Below, one piece after another: positions 1 to 9,754 of a stretch of DNA of 64,000 nt. The notes beneath the pieces are model-generated. The model saw only the letters and a list, made by a program, of their open reading frames with translations, did not search any database and was not told the origin of the DNA. This DNA is from Haliotispira sp965263485. Its GTDB lineage: Bacteria > Spirochaetota > Spirochaetia > SP-2023. The stretch is from NCBI GenBank assembly GCA_965263485.1, contig CBDHHO010000004.1, positions 1,364,001-1,428,000 of the forward strand, in the 5' to 3' direction. Each line of letters begins with the position of its first letter. Position 1 is the first letter of the stretch. Both the position numbers and the translations under genes were made by a program.

Positions 1-2022
1 GCCGAGGGGAAGATTGACAGCGAGACCCAGATTCTTGTCGAAATGTCCAATGAGGTGAATGACAACAATACCCGCAAGGGGATCGAAAGGTTCCAGAAGC
101 AGCGTAAAGACCAGCGGGATGAGGCAGTGAAGGAGCTCAGCGGTCTGTTAAACAATTCCCACCCGCCGAGAGAGGATGAGATTCTGCGCTATATTTTGTG
201 GAAGGAGCAGGACCGGATTTGTCTGTATACCGGCAAGCAGATCAGCGCAGCTCAGATGTTGAACGGAGGGCTTACGGATATTGAGCACACCTATCCGCTT
301 TCGCGCGTGGGTAACGATGCCCGGGAGAACAAGACGCTGTGTTTTGCTGATTTTAACCGCAACAAGAAAGCTGAATTCTGCCCCAAAGAGCTGTATGAGA
401 AAGGAATACTTCAAGAGGAGGAGATGGAACGGCGTCTGAAGGGCTGGAAGGAGAAGATGGACAGCCTGGAGAAGAAGATTGAGAGTGCCAAAAAAGCCAG
501 CAAAGCAGCGGAATCCAGGGAGAAAAAGGATTTTGCAATTGTCCACAGGCATTGTCTGAGGATGGAGTTGGAGTATTGGAAGCGCAAATACAAGGCTTTT
601 TTCAGTGAAATCCCCACTGGCTTTACGCAACGCAATCTGGTGGATGCCCGAGTTATCAACAAGTATGCCAAGGAGTACCTGAAGAGTTATTTCAAGCACG
701 TCTATACGGCTCGGGGGGCTCAGGTATCTGAGTTTCGCAAGAAGCTGCTGAACTTGGCTCCGCGGCGCGACGAGGCCTTGCAGGAGGGGAAAGATGTCGC
801 GCCAAAAGATCGTGATGAGCACAGCCATCATATGGTTGACGCTTTGTCTATGTGTTTTCTGCTTCCCTTTTTGCTGCAGAAGCAAGGAAGGGATATGGAG
901 TTGAAGGATTTTTATCGGCTCTTATGGCGAAGGGAGCATTGTGATGACCGGGAGCGGCAGCGGATAGATGAGAAGCTCCCGACTCATCGCCGCAAATTGC
1001 TGGGTTGGAACGAAGATTTGCCCCTGGAGCAGTTCGTACAGCAGCGGCGTAAATCATTTCTGGTGAGTCACGAGAACCGGGTGAATTCGGAGTTGCGGGG
1101 CTTGAAGAAGCATTCAGCCCGCAGTCAACTGCACAAGGACACGTATTATGGTGCGATTAAACGCCCCAGATACGATGAAAAACAGCAGGTTTGCCGGGAT
1201 TCGGAAGGGCACGTGGAGTTCGAAGAAATCTTTGTCAAACGCAGCGATGTCGCAGACGTGCTGAATAAGTTTAAGGGCAAGGGGGACAGTAAGGACTTGA
1301 ATAATATTATCGATCCGATGCTGCGTCAGAGAGTCCAGGAGATACTGGAAGATGAGCAGGAATTCGATTTGTGCTGCCAGCAGGGTTATTTTGATTGGAA
1401 AGGGCAGAAGGTCTGGCGGCTGCGCATGCGGGAGGCGGGCAACTACCAGCCGATCCAGGAACATACCCCGATCGGGGACAGCTCGAAATACCAGAAGCAC
1501 CCCTACAAGCAGCATATTTATGCGGATTTGAGGAACAATCATCACGTGCAGATCTTCCTCCGCCCGGATGGGAAACTGGAGGAGGATATTTGCAGTTTCT
1601 GGGAACTGACTAAGCGGAGCAAGCGCAAGGAACCTCTATACAAGCAGGTTCCGGAAGGCTGGAAGCGGGTGGTCTGCATGCAGATCGGGAAGCTCTATCT
1701 GGCGGGGCTGGAAGAGCTGCAGCCGGGCTGGGAGCAGTGGGATGCCCGCAGGCAGGCACTGGGGTTGTGGCCTCATTTGTACCGTGTAGCTAAATTAAGT
1801 GCTGGAGATTACGCTTTTATCCGTCACAATATCGCCAGCACCTTCGATAGAATTCCTAAAGAGCAGGTTCGGTCAAAATTTCAAGGTCTCGACAAAAACG
1901 GCAAGAAATTTTCCGGTCCGGACGGCATGAGACTATCGAGCCTTCCTAATGTGCAGAAACTTAATCTGTGCGAGGTGCGGATTGGCCCCAGCGGGCTCTT
2001 GTTTCCGGTAGAAATACGATGA
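1..2022 (+). CDS. cas9: CRISPR-associated endonuclease Cas9, type II-C (5' end outside window)
   Basis: RNA-guided DNA endonuclease of the CRISPR interference complex. The reading frame is open from base 1, so the window begins inside the gene; about 673 C-terminal residues are present. The first residues match the RuvC-II block (ILVEMSNEVNDNN, with the acidic E of VEM). An HNH nuclease domain follows, with the catalytic histidine in the DIEH motif at 286-288 and the conserved NRNKK asparagine near 352-366. The RuvC-III motif HHMVDA lies at 826-843, with its aspartate at 838-840. A long basic C-terminal region follows, as expected for the PAM-interacting part. The amount of protein after RuvC-II fits the shorter type II-C enzymes. 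The stop codon overlaps the cas1 start (ATGA), indicating translational coupling. Family assignment is secure; the II-C subtype rests on the cas9-cas1-cas2 order without csn2 or cas4, and on the repeat. Confidence 0.95.
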   Translation, partial: AEGKIDSETQILVEMSNEVNDNNTRKGIERFQKQRKDQRDEAVKELSGLLNNSHPPREDEILRYILWKEQDRICLYTGKQISAAQMLNGGLTDIEHTYPLSRVGNDARENKTLCFADFNRNKKAEFCPKELYEKGILQEEEMERRLKGWKEKMDSLEKKIESAKKASKAAESREKKDFAIVHRHCLRMELEYWKRKYKAFFSEIPTGFTQRNLVDARVINKYAKEYLKSYFKHVYTARGAQVSEFRKKLLNLAPRRDEALQEGKDVAPKDRDEHSHHMVDALSMCFLLPFLLQKQGRDMELKDFYRLLWRREHCDDRERQRIDEKLPTHRRKLLGWNEDLPLEQFVQQRRKSFLVSHENRVNSELRGLKKHSARSQLHKDTYYGAIKRPRYDEKQQVCRDSEGHVEFEEIFVKRSDVADVLNKFKGKGDSKDLNNIIDPMLRQRVQEILEDEQEFDLCCQQGYFDWKGQKVWRLRMREAGNYQPIQEHTPIGDSSKYQKHPYKQHIYADLRNNHHVQIFLRPDGKLEEDICSFWELTKRSKRKEPLYKQVPEGWKRVVCMQIGKLYLAGLEELQPGWEQWDARRQALGLWPHLYRVAKLSAGDYAFIRHNIASTFDRIPKEQVRSKFQGLDKNGKKFSGPDGMRLSSLPNVQKLNLCEVRIGPSGLLFPVEIR

Positions 2023-2999
2023 CGCTGAAACGCACTCTGTACTTTGGCAATCCTTTCCATCTCTCTCTGCGCCGTCGGCAGCTGTTGTTCTGCGCCAAAG
2101 ACGGTTCGCTGGACGACAGTTGTCCGGTAGAAGATCTGGGGGTGCTGGTGCTGGACCACCCGCAGTTAAGCCTGACGATGCCGTTGATGCTGGAGCTGGC
2201 CGAAAACAATGTAGCGGTGGTGTTGTGTGATGGGAGCCATTTGCCCGCAGCTCAGGTCTTCAGTATGCGGGGGCACAGCCTGCAGCAGAAATATCAGGCG
2301 GAGCAGATGGCGGCCAGTCTGCCGCTCAAAAAGCGTCTGTGGCAGCAGACAGTCCGGGCAAAGATTTCCAACCAGCAGGCCTTGCTGGAGCAGAGTGGCC
2401 GAAACAGCGGGCCTCTGAGCCGTTATGCGGCGAATGTCAAGAGCGGGGACAGCGGCAACCGCGAGGCGGCGGCCTCCCAGTATTACTGGCCCTGTCTGTG
2501 GGGCAAAGGCTTTGTGCGCAAGACACATAAAGATATGCCGCGAGAGGCTTCAGATGCGCAGTGGCTGGATGTCAATTTACTGCTGAACTACGGGTATTCG
2601 GTGCTGCGGGCTGCCGTGGCCCGGGCTTTAACTGGCAGCGGCCTGCTGCTGGGCTGCGGGATTCAGCATCACAACCAGTATAATCCCTATACCTTGGCCG
2701 ATGATATTATGGAGCCATACCGCCCCTATGTGGACAGTGCGGTACTGGAGCTGCACAAGGTGCTGGATTGCGTTGGGCCGGAAGCGGGAAAACAGGCCAA
2801 GCAGAGTCTGCTGTCTTTGCTGGCCTGTGATGTCCCCATCAGCCGGGTCAAACGGCCTTTGCTCAACGCCCTGAGCATTACTTCCGCTTCCTTGCAACGC
2901 TGCTACAGCGGGGAAGCTCGGCAGATCGAATATCCTTCTATGAAGAGTGGCGGAACAACTGCAAAAAAAAGGGATGACCGTGCGCGGCCCAATGTTTAA
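2019..2999 (+). CDS. cas1: CRISPR-associated integrase Cas1
   Basis: Metal-dependent integrase that, with Cas2, inserts new spacers at the leader end of the array. The product has 326 residues. The ATG at 2019 was chosen because it overlaps the cas9 stop in an ATGA arrangement and gives the family-typical start MTLKRTLYFGNPFHLS; an upstream ATG at 1968 lies inside cas9. Active-site residues are visible: the glutamate of NREAAASQYYW (about residue 149), a histidine of GIQHHNQYNPY (217 or 218) and the aspartate of ADDIMEPYRP (228 or 229). The spacing fits canonical Cas1, so the enzyme looks intact. It is the second gene of the cas operon, 14 bp upstream of cas2. Confidence 0.95.
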   Translation: MTLKRTLYFGNPFHLSLRRRQLLFCAKDGSLDDSCPVEDLGVLVLDHPQLSLTMPLMLELAENNVAVVLCDGSHLPAAQVFSMRGHSLQQKYQAEQMAASLPLKKRLWQQTVRAKISNQQALLEQSGRNSGPLSRYAANVKSGDSGNREAAASQYYWPCLWGKGFVRKTHKDMPREASDAQWLDVNLLLNYGYSVLRAAVARALTGSGLLLGCGIQHHNQYNPYTLADDIMEPYRPYVDSAVLELHKVLDCVGPEAGKQAKQSLLSLLACDVPISRVKRPLLNALSITSASLQRCYSGEARQIEYPSMKSGGTTAKKRDDRARPNV

Positions 3000-3013
3000 A
3001 AAAGGAATGGGTA

Positions 3014-3355
3014 ATGCTGCAATATCTCAAATTAAACAGTTATCAAATCATGTGGCTGTTTGTCTGTTTTGACCTGCCGACACTCAGTGCTGAAGAGCGA
3101 AGGGCTGCCAGCGGTTTCCGCAAAACTTTGCTAGAAGATGGCTTTGTGATGCACCAGTATTCGGTGTATATTCGCCATTGCTCCAGCAAGGCGGTGGCAC
3201 AGCAGCATATCCGGCGCATCCGCACGGCCACTCCGCCTGAAGGGCATGTGTCTATCTTGCGGGTTACGGATCTGCAATATGGAGAGATCGTCAATATCTG
3301 GGGACGAAAGGCCAAGAAATTGAAAGAGGCCCCTAGGCAACTGGAGCTATTCTGA
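3014..3355 (+). CDS. cas2: CRISPR-associated protein Cas2
   Basis: Small ferredoxin-fold protein that bridges two Cas1 dimers in the spacer-acquisition complex. The product has 113 residues. The core begins at YQIMWLFVCFDLP, with the conserved aspartate in FDLP, and the protein ends in QLELF, as in many type II-C Cas2 proteins of Bacteroidetes and spirochaetes. The start at 3014 is supported by an AAAGGA ribosome-binding site 7 bp upstream and by the LNSYQIMW lead-in common to this group; a downstream ATG at 3050 has no such site. It is the last gene of the cas operon. Confidence 0.94.
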   Translation: MLQYLKLNSYQIMWLFVCFDLPTLSAEERRAASGFRKTLLEDGFVMHQYSVYIRHCSSKAVAQQHIRRIRTATPPEGHVSILRVTDLQYGEIVNIWGRKAKKLKEAPRQLELF

Positions 3356-3360
3356 CATGA

Positions 3361-3440
3361 CGCAGGACGGGAAAAAACGCGGACAAGCTGTTGGAGAGGC
3401 TCAAAGCAGAGTACTTTTCAAGCCTCTCCAACCCAGCTAT
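3361..3440 (+). ncRNA. Candidate tracrRNA-like structured RNA between cas2 and the array
   Basis: The only non-coding gap in the visible locus holds a segment (about 3361-3388) that could pair with the crRNA repeat. CGGGAAAAAA at 3369-3378 is an exact 10-base match to the plus-strand repeat, flanked by GCA on the left and by ACAAGC on the right, which could pair with the GUUGU start of the crRNA repeat through a bulge. A strong hairpin follows (12-bp stem, arms 3390-3401 and 3421-3432). The order anti-repeat, internal loop, hairpin is tracrRNA-like, and Campylobacter jejuni has its tracrRNA in the same place. Against this, complementarity is patchy, no clear promoter or T-run terminator is seen, and a better tracrRNA could lie upstream of cas9 outside the window. 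Confidence 0.3.
3390..3432. terminator. Hairpin between cas2 and CRISPR array
   Basis: Perfect 12-bp inverted repeat (GTTGGAGAGGCT and its complement), with an inner AAAG/CTTT pairing. On the minus strand a T6 tract follows about 15 bases later. It could stop array transcripts running left and cas transcripts running right. No T-run follows directly, so it may instead be part of a structured RNA. Confidence 0.45.
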
Positions 3441-3472
3441 CTCATTCCCTCTACGCTAGTAACAGACCGGCT

Positions 3473-6400
3473 ATTATAAAGCAATCGGGAAAAAAATCAA
3501 ATCACAACTCAATTGGGATGAGTCCCAGGCCCGCAATTATTATAAAGCAATCGGGAAAAAAATCAAATCACAACTAAACGCCCTGCGCATAATTTTCTAC
3601 GAAATTATAAAGCAATCGGGAAAAAAATCAAATCACAACCGACGTGGTTCGAGCAGGTATACCATGCGATTATAAAGCAATCGGGAAAAAAATCAAATCA
3701 CAACTTTTCGTAAAAACGGCTTTTTCAGCAAAAATTATAAAGCAATCGGGAAAAAAATCAAATCACAACTGCTGAGTACACGCCCGCCCGAAAACTCAAT
3801 TATAAAGCAATCGGGAAAAAAATCAAATCACAACCCCTGGGGAGTAGTATCATCACTAGAGCTATTATAAAGCAATCGGGAAAAAAATCAAATCACAACA
3901 CTAGCGCGGTATGCCTCGGATTTTCCATAATTATAAAGCAATCGGGAAAAAAATCAAATCACAACCGCAATGGATAACGAGAGATACCGGCGAAAATTAT
4001 AAAGCAATCGGGAAAAAAATCAAATCACAACCGAAATGGAGATGCGCCGCGTAGGGGTGATATTATAAAGCAATCGGGAAAAAAATCAAATCACAACTAG
4101 ATTATCAGAAGATCCCCCCGCAGCGCATTATAAAGCAATCGGGAAAAAAATCAAATCACAACTGCGCGTGTAGTGTGGCGGATGTGGCGGTTATTATAAA
4201 GCAATCGGGAAAAAAATCAAATCACAACTTCGATTCACCAAAACCAGCTCAACAATCGATTATAAAGCAATCGGGAAAAAAATCAAATCACAACTCCTTT
4301 CCCCACGTTCCACAATTTATCTGAGATTATAAAGCAATCGGGAAAAAAATCAAATCACAACCGAAAAGTGTCGCGTCGTAGACGCTGCTCTATTATAAAG
4401 CAATCGGGAAAAAAATCAAATCACAACCTAGGCGTTCGGCTTTTAATCTCAGTTATGAATTATAAAGCAATCGGGAAAAAAATCAAATCACAACTGGCGT
4501 TGGCGCAGCGACAGGTATCGCCAAATTATAAAGCAATCGGGAAAAAAATCAAATCACAACAAGCAAGATGGCCACTATTGTCAGGGTACTATTATAAAGC
4601 AATCGGGAAAAAAATCAAATCACAACGGACCATATCAGCAGGTTCAGTCGCAAATATTATAAAGCAATCGGGAAAAAAATCAAATCACAACAAACCCGCT
4701 GTGGAGCTACATTGCAGCTGATTATAAAGCAATCGGGAAAAAAATCAAATCACAACCCCGGCGAGCGATAGCCTTCGACCCAGAAGATTATAAAGCAATC
4801 GGGAAAAAAATCAAATCACAACTAGCTGCTCGCGATACAACCCCGTTTTTGATTATAAAGCAATCGGGAAAAAAATCAAATCACAACTGACAAGTGTCGC
4901 GTTGTTGACGCTTCTTTATTATAAAGCAATCGGGAAAAAAATCAAATCACAACTGGCTGACAGCACCGGAGCATCGCAGATATATTATAAAGCAATCGGG
5001 AAAAAAATCAAATCACAACTGGAACGGAGCCTCATCGCTCAAAAGGGCAATTATAAAGCAATCGGGAAAAAAATCAAATCACAACGGGCTGAGGCTGATT
5101 ATATACAGGCGCAAGATTATAAAGCAATCGGGAAAAAAATCAAATCACAACTGACAAGTGTCGCGTCGTAGACGCTGCTCTATTATAAAGCAATCGGGAA
5201 AAAAATCAAATCACAACTCGTGAGTTGAGCACATCGCAGCGTGTAAATTATAAAGCAATCGGGAAAAAAATCAAATCACAACAACTGTAGGGAGGTCCAG
5301 ACCCTCGAGAGATTATAAAGCAATCGGGAAAAAAATCAAATCACAACCTTAGCGGTGCAGGATGGCGCGCCGCAAATATTATAAAGCAATCGGGAAAAAA
5401 ATCAAATCACAACTAGATCCTGCTAAGGTTATTTTCGCGATTGATTATAAAGCAATCGGGAAAAAAATCAAATCACAACAACAGACGCGCAAGCAGTTGC
5501 GGAACAGCTATTATAAAGCAATCGGGAAAAAAATCAAATCACAACCATGGCTTTTCAATTAGTGGCGCCAATTAATTATAAAGCAATCGGGAAAAAAATC
5601 AAATCACAACCCGTGAGGCCATTTCTGGGCAACTGGAGGAATTATAAAGCAATCGGGAAAAAAATCAAATCACAACGAGCCGCGGACGGAACAGTCGTGA
5701 AGAATTATTATAAAGCAATCGGGAAAAAAATCAAATCACAACGTGATCACTTCACGCTCTCTACGCAAGTTGATTATAAAGCAATCGGGAAAAAAATCAA
5801 ATCACAACTTTTTTGGCACGCACTACACAACTTTGTGCATTATAAAGCAATCGGGAAAAAAATCAAATCACAACGTCGGGCGGCGGCTACGGATTTTCAT
5901 TGCAATTATAAAGCAATCGGGAAAAAAATCAAATCACAACCGATGCTCTTAATTGCGCTATCAGGCGCTAATTATAAAGCAATCGGGAAAAAAATCAAAT
6001 CACAACTTCCTGGAACGGCCCGTAGGCCGCCTGAGAATTATAAAGCAATCGGGAAAAAAATCAAATCACAACTGGCCGCTTTCCAGGGTGGCGCCCAGGC
6101 CATTATAAAGCAATCGGGAAAAAAATCAAATCACAACTATATATGCGGAATATTATAGAGATCAAAAATTATAAAGCAATCGGGAAAAAAATCAAATCAC
6201 AACTCCTTCGGGACTACGATGGGGGGAAGCTAATTATAAAGCAATCGGGAAAAAAATCAAATCACAACTCTTGCTAGCGCTATCAAGCGCTATCCTAAAT
6301 TATAAAGCAATCGGGAAAAAAATCAAATCACAACCACGCTTCATGATTTTCGTCAGGCCTATCAATTATAAAGCAATCGGGAAAAAAATCAAATCACAAC

Positions 6401-9304
6401 TGTAGCTCCCACAAATTCAAATCTTTCGCCATTATAAAGCAATCGGGAAAAAAATCAAATCACAACCATCTGCCGATGCGCTCTTGCTGCGCGCTGATTA
6501 TAAAGCAATCGGGAAAAAAATCAAATCACAACAAAACGGTATGGAATACGGCGGGTGGATCCATTATAAAGCAATCGGGAAAAAAATCAAATCACAACTG
6601 TAGGAGATGTTTTTGTTGATCCCCTTAATTATAAAGCAATCGGGAAAAAAATCAAATCACAACTACGGTATCCACAGCGGAGGCTGAAGCAAAATTATAA
6701 AGCAATCGGGAAAAAAATCAAATCACAACAAAGCGTTCAGGTCTATCTCCAATTTTAGCATTATAAAGCAATCGGGAAAAAAATCAAATCACAACTTTTG
6801 GGAAAAAAGGCTTTTTCAGCAAAAAATTATAAAGCAATCGGGAAAAAAATCAAATCACAACCCCGGAGGCACGGTTATCTCGTTTATTATAATTATAAAG
6901 CAATCGGGAAAAAAATCAAATCACAACATTCGCACTTCTAGTGTACATTGTGTGTAATTATAAAGCAATCGGGAAAAAAATCAAATCACAACTGCTGTAA
7001 ATCTGCGGCGAAAGCGGCATCAATTATAAAGCAATCGGGAAAAAAATCAAATCACAACAATCGAGCTCGGAAGTGCGCGAAAAGAGAATTATAAAGCAAT
7101 CGGGAAAAAAATCAAATCACAACCAAAATGGAGATGCGTCGCGTAGGGATGGTATTATAAAGCAATCGGGAAAAAAATCAAATCACAACCACTCAAGCAA
7201 ATGCCAATATAGGCATAAAATTATAAAGCAATCGGGAAAAAAATCAAATCACAACTACAGATGCTCAAGCGATAGCTGAGGAGCTATTATAAAGCAATCG
7301 GGAAAAAAATCAAATCACAACATGACCCAGATCCGAGTGTCCCTAAACAAGATTATAAAGCAATCGGGAAAAAAATCAAATCACAACTTTTGGAAAAAAA
7401 GGCTTTTTCAGCAAAAAATTATAAAGCAATCGGGAAAAAAATCAAATCACAACCAACGGGCTCAAGGTAGAAACTTCTCAGGAATTATAAAGCAATCGGG
7501 AAAAAAATCAAATCACAACAAGACGGGCAGATTAATCAAAGCAGATAAAATTATAAAGCAATCGGGAAAAAAATCAAATCACAACCTGTCGGAGCAGTTG
7601 TTTCAGGGCTCGTTAAATTATAAAGCAATCGGGAAAAAAATCAAATCACAACCTGATACTGAAAGAAGCCGCGCGGACGCAGATTATAAAGCAATCGGGA
7701 AAAAAATCAAATCACAACAGGATTTGAAGGAAAGATACGATGAAGCGGATTATAAAGCAATCGGGAAAAAAATCAAATCACAACGCTGGAGGTCGTTGAT
7801 ACCAGCGAAAAGGAATTATAAAGCAATCGGGAAAAAAATCAAATCACAACCAATTGATAAAGTTCGTTACGATGCCGACATTATAAAGCAATCGGGAAAA
7901 AAATCAAATCACAACAATTGGATGGCTCACGTATTTGACTCGAGCATTATAAAGCAATCGGGAAAAAAATCAAATCACAACTGTTCGGCCGAAAGGACTG
8001 TATTGGCAACGATTATAAAGCAATCGGGAAAAAAATCAAATCACAACTCTTCACTTAACGTGCTCTCCGTCGTTGCATTATAAAGCAATCGGGAAAAAAA
8101 TCAAATCACAACTATAATGATAGGTGTTTGCCATATTCAGGCATTATAAAGCAATCGGGAAAAAAATCAAATCACAACGTCGGAGAAATGCGGCATCAGT
8201 TCGCTTAATTATAAAGCAATCGGGAAAAAAATCAAATCACAACCCAGTGATTTATCTTCTTTTTTCCCCATATATTATAAAGCAATCGGGAAAAAAATCA
8301 AATCACAACGCAAGGGCCGGTGATGATGGTTACGGTTTATTATAAAGCAATCGGGAAAAAAATCAAATCACAACCTTGAATGCCCATTGACACCGAGATG
8401 GAGTATTATAAAGCAATCGGGAAAAAAATCAAATCACAACCGCACCAGCACACGGGCGTTATTGTAGATGATTATAAAGCAATCGGGAAAAAAATCAAAT
8501 CACAACAATAGAAGCCGCAGTGTTCGCAATACTAGATTATAAAGCAATCGGGAAAAAAATCAAATCACAACGCCTAAACTCCCCTGACCTAGGCCCCGAC
8601 CGAATTATAAAGCAATCGGGAAAAAAATCAAATCACAACACGTTGGAGGGCAACGTTGACCCTGAGCATATTATAAAGCAATCGGGAAAAAAATCAAATC
8701 ACAACCATGGGGCGGAAATGGTTTCGGTTTCGGTTTCGGTTATTATAAAGCAATCGGGAAAAAAATCAAATCACAACCGATAGGCGCGATTGGTGGTGCT
8801 ATTTCTGATTATAAAGCAATCGGGAAAAAAATCAAATCACAACTATCTGATGTTGATTATGCATATCCACTTTATTATAAAGCAATCGGGAAAAAAATCA
8901 AATCACAACGTTCTCCCCCAGCTGGTGCGGATAGTGGCGATTATAAAGCAATCGGGAAAAAAATCAAATCACAACTGTTTAAAACCAGTTATACCACAGA
9001 GCCCAATTATAAAGCAATCGGGAAAAAAATCAAATCACAACCTTGAATGCCAAGTGACACCCCAATAACGATTATAAAGCAATCGGGAAAAAAATCAAAT
9101 CACAACTAGAACAGGGTGCTTAATCTGGCATTCATTATTATAAAGCAATCGGGAAAAAAATCAAATCACAACTCGTAGCTTAAATTAAAAGCAGAACGTC
9201 TAATTATAAAGCAATCGGGAAAAAAATCAAATCACAACCGTGGGGCGGTCCAGGTTTTGGTTTTAGTGATTATAAAGCAATCGGGAAAAAAATCAAATCA
9301 CAAC
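3473..9304 (-). CRISPR. CRISPR array, 89 repeats and 88 spacers
   Basis: Repeats are 36 bp; on the plus strand they begin ATTATAAAGCAATCGGG and end CAAATCACAAC. I placed 89 repeat starts, the first at 3473 and the last at 9269. Spacers are mostly 29-30 bp, with a few of 31-32 and one of 36 (8706-8741). All repeats look identical, including both terminal ones. The likely crRNA sense is the minus strand: the repeat then starts GTTGTGATTTG, as in related type II-C arrays, and ends in TATAAT, giving an internal promoter. The leader would then be on the right (9305 onward) and the trailer next to cas2. Many apparent ORFs across the array are translations of the repeat and are not genes. Confidence 0.99.
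9269..9304 (-). promoter_or_regulatory. Promoter inside the CRISPR repeat (leader-most copy as example)
   Basis: Read on the minus strand, every repeat contains TTGATT, a 16-bp spacer and a perfect TATAAT as its last six bases. Transcription would start about 7 nt inside the following spacer. Neisseria meningitidis type II-C arrays use repeat-borne promoters in the same position. This coordinate is one example; the element occurs in all 89 repeats. Confidence 0.6.
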
Positions 9305-9334
9305 TATGATGAAATTACAATAGAAACTAATAAA
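9305..9334 (-). promoter_or_regulatory. Residual CRISPR leader
   Basis: Only 30 AT-rich bases separate the last repeat from a hairpin mobile element at 9335. They are the only sequence left that could act as leader. The block is exactly spacer-sized, so an alternative is that it is a further spacer whose outer repeat was lost at the junction. Confidence 0.4.
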
Positions 9335-9498
9335 GGGGACCTCTAAAAATTCGCTTTTGATGCCAGACGAAGGGATTTTTTGCGGCAGCGAGGAACGGAA
9401 GCCGAGCCATACTTTGCTGTATGGTAAGGCTTTCGTGACAAAGCTGCTCCGTGAAAAAGACCGAGTCTGGTGCGAAATTGGAATTTTTAGAGGTTCCC
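9335..9498. mobile_element. Hairpin MITE, full-length 164-bp copy at the CRISPR leader
   Basis: Terminal inverted repeats GGGGACCTCTAAAAATTC and GAATTTTTAGAGGTTCCC are flanked by direct TAAA copies (9331-9334 and 9499-9502). The interior folds back on itself with apex CCATACTTTGCTGTATGG-like. It is nearly identical to the copy at 62505-62668 and sits at the same place in an Rpn gene fragment. Confidence 0.85.
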
Positions 9499-9622
9499 TA
9501 AAGTCCTCCTCAACGAAGGCGTGGATGAGTTTGCACAGGATTGCCGGGTTCGAGAACAGATATTTGTAAGCGCTGTCGCAACTTGCCATGGCTTCAATAT
9601 AGCTGTTTTGTCCGTACAGCGC
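9499..9622 (-). pseudogene. 5' fragment of Rpn-family nuclease/transposase gene
   Basis: On the minus strand the codons from 9589 give MASCDSAYKYLFSNPAILCK and continue to EEDF, where the hairpin element interrupts. The fragment is almost identical to the start of the Rpn-like pseudogene at 62414, including the insertion point, and similarity extends about 30 bp upstream of the ATG. Beyond the element the gene does not continue; CRISPR sequence follows. The fragment therefore marks a rearrangement junction, probably recombination between two copies of the element. Continuing the reading frame through the element gives a 98-codon ORF that is not a meaningful protein. Confidence 0.75.
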
Positions 9623-9736
9623 AATAAAACCGGAAGAGGGTTTTACGCTGCCCTGAAATCATTGACCAGATGTAGGTGGGCATCTATCCAACTCTAATTT
9701 TACTGAATGGTATAAGATTGTCATGAGCCCGGCAAG
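9623..9736. other. Intergenic region upstream of ROK regulator
   Basis: No gene seen. It includes a short segment (9691-9710) ending ACTGAATGGTATAAG that recurs at 27446-27465 in the REP-like family. The promoter of the ROK gene must lie here, but no clear hexamers can be assigned. Confidence 0.4.
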
Positions 9737-9754
9737 TTGCCATACTCAGGGCCC

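Noticed and set aside
4368..9068. Plus-strand ORFs of 60-250 codons across the CRISPR array
   Set aside because: They are translations of the repeat (YKAIGKKIKSQ and IIKQSGKKSNHN) joined by spacers; no start signals.
3473..9304. Self-targeting spacers against genes in this window
   Set aside because: Reading the spacers by eye I found no match to other window sequences; a full search was not possible.
9293..9589. 98-codon minus-strand gene next to the array
   Set aside because: Rpn 5' fragment fused through a MITE into CRISPR leader sequence; not a functional protein.
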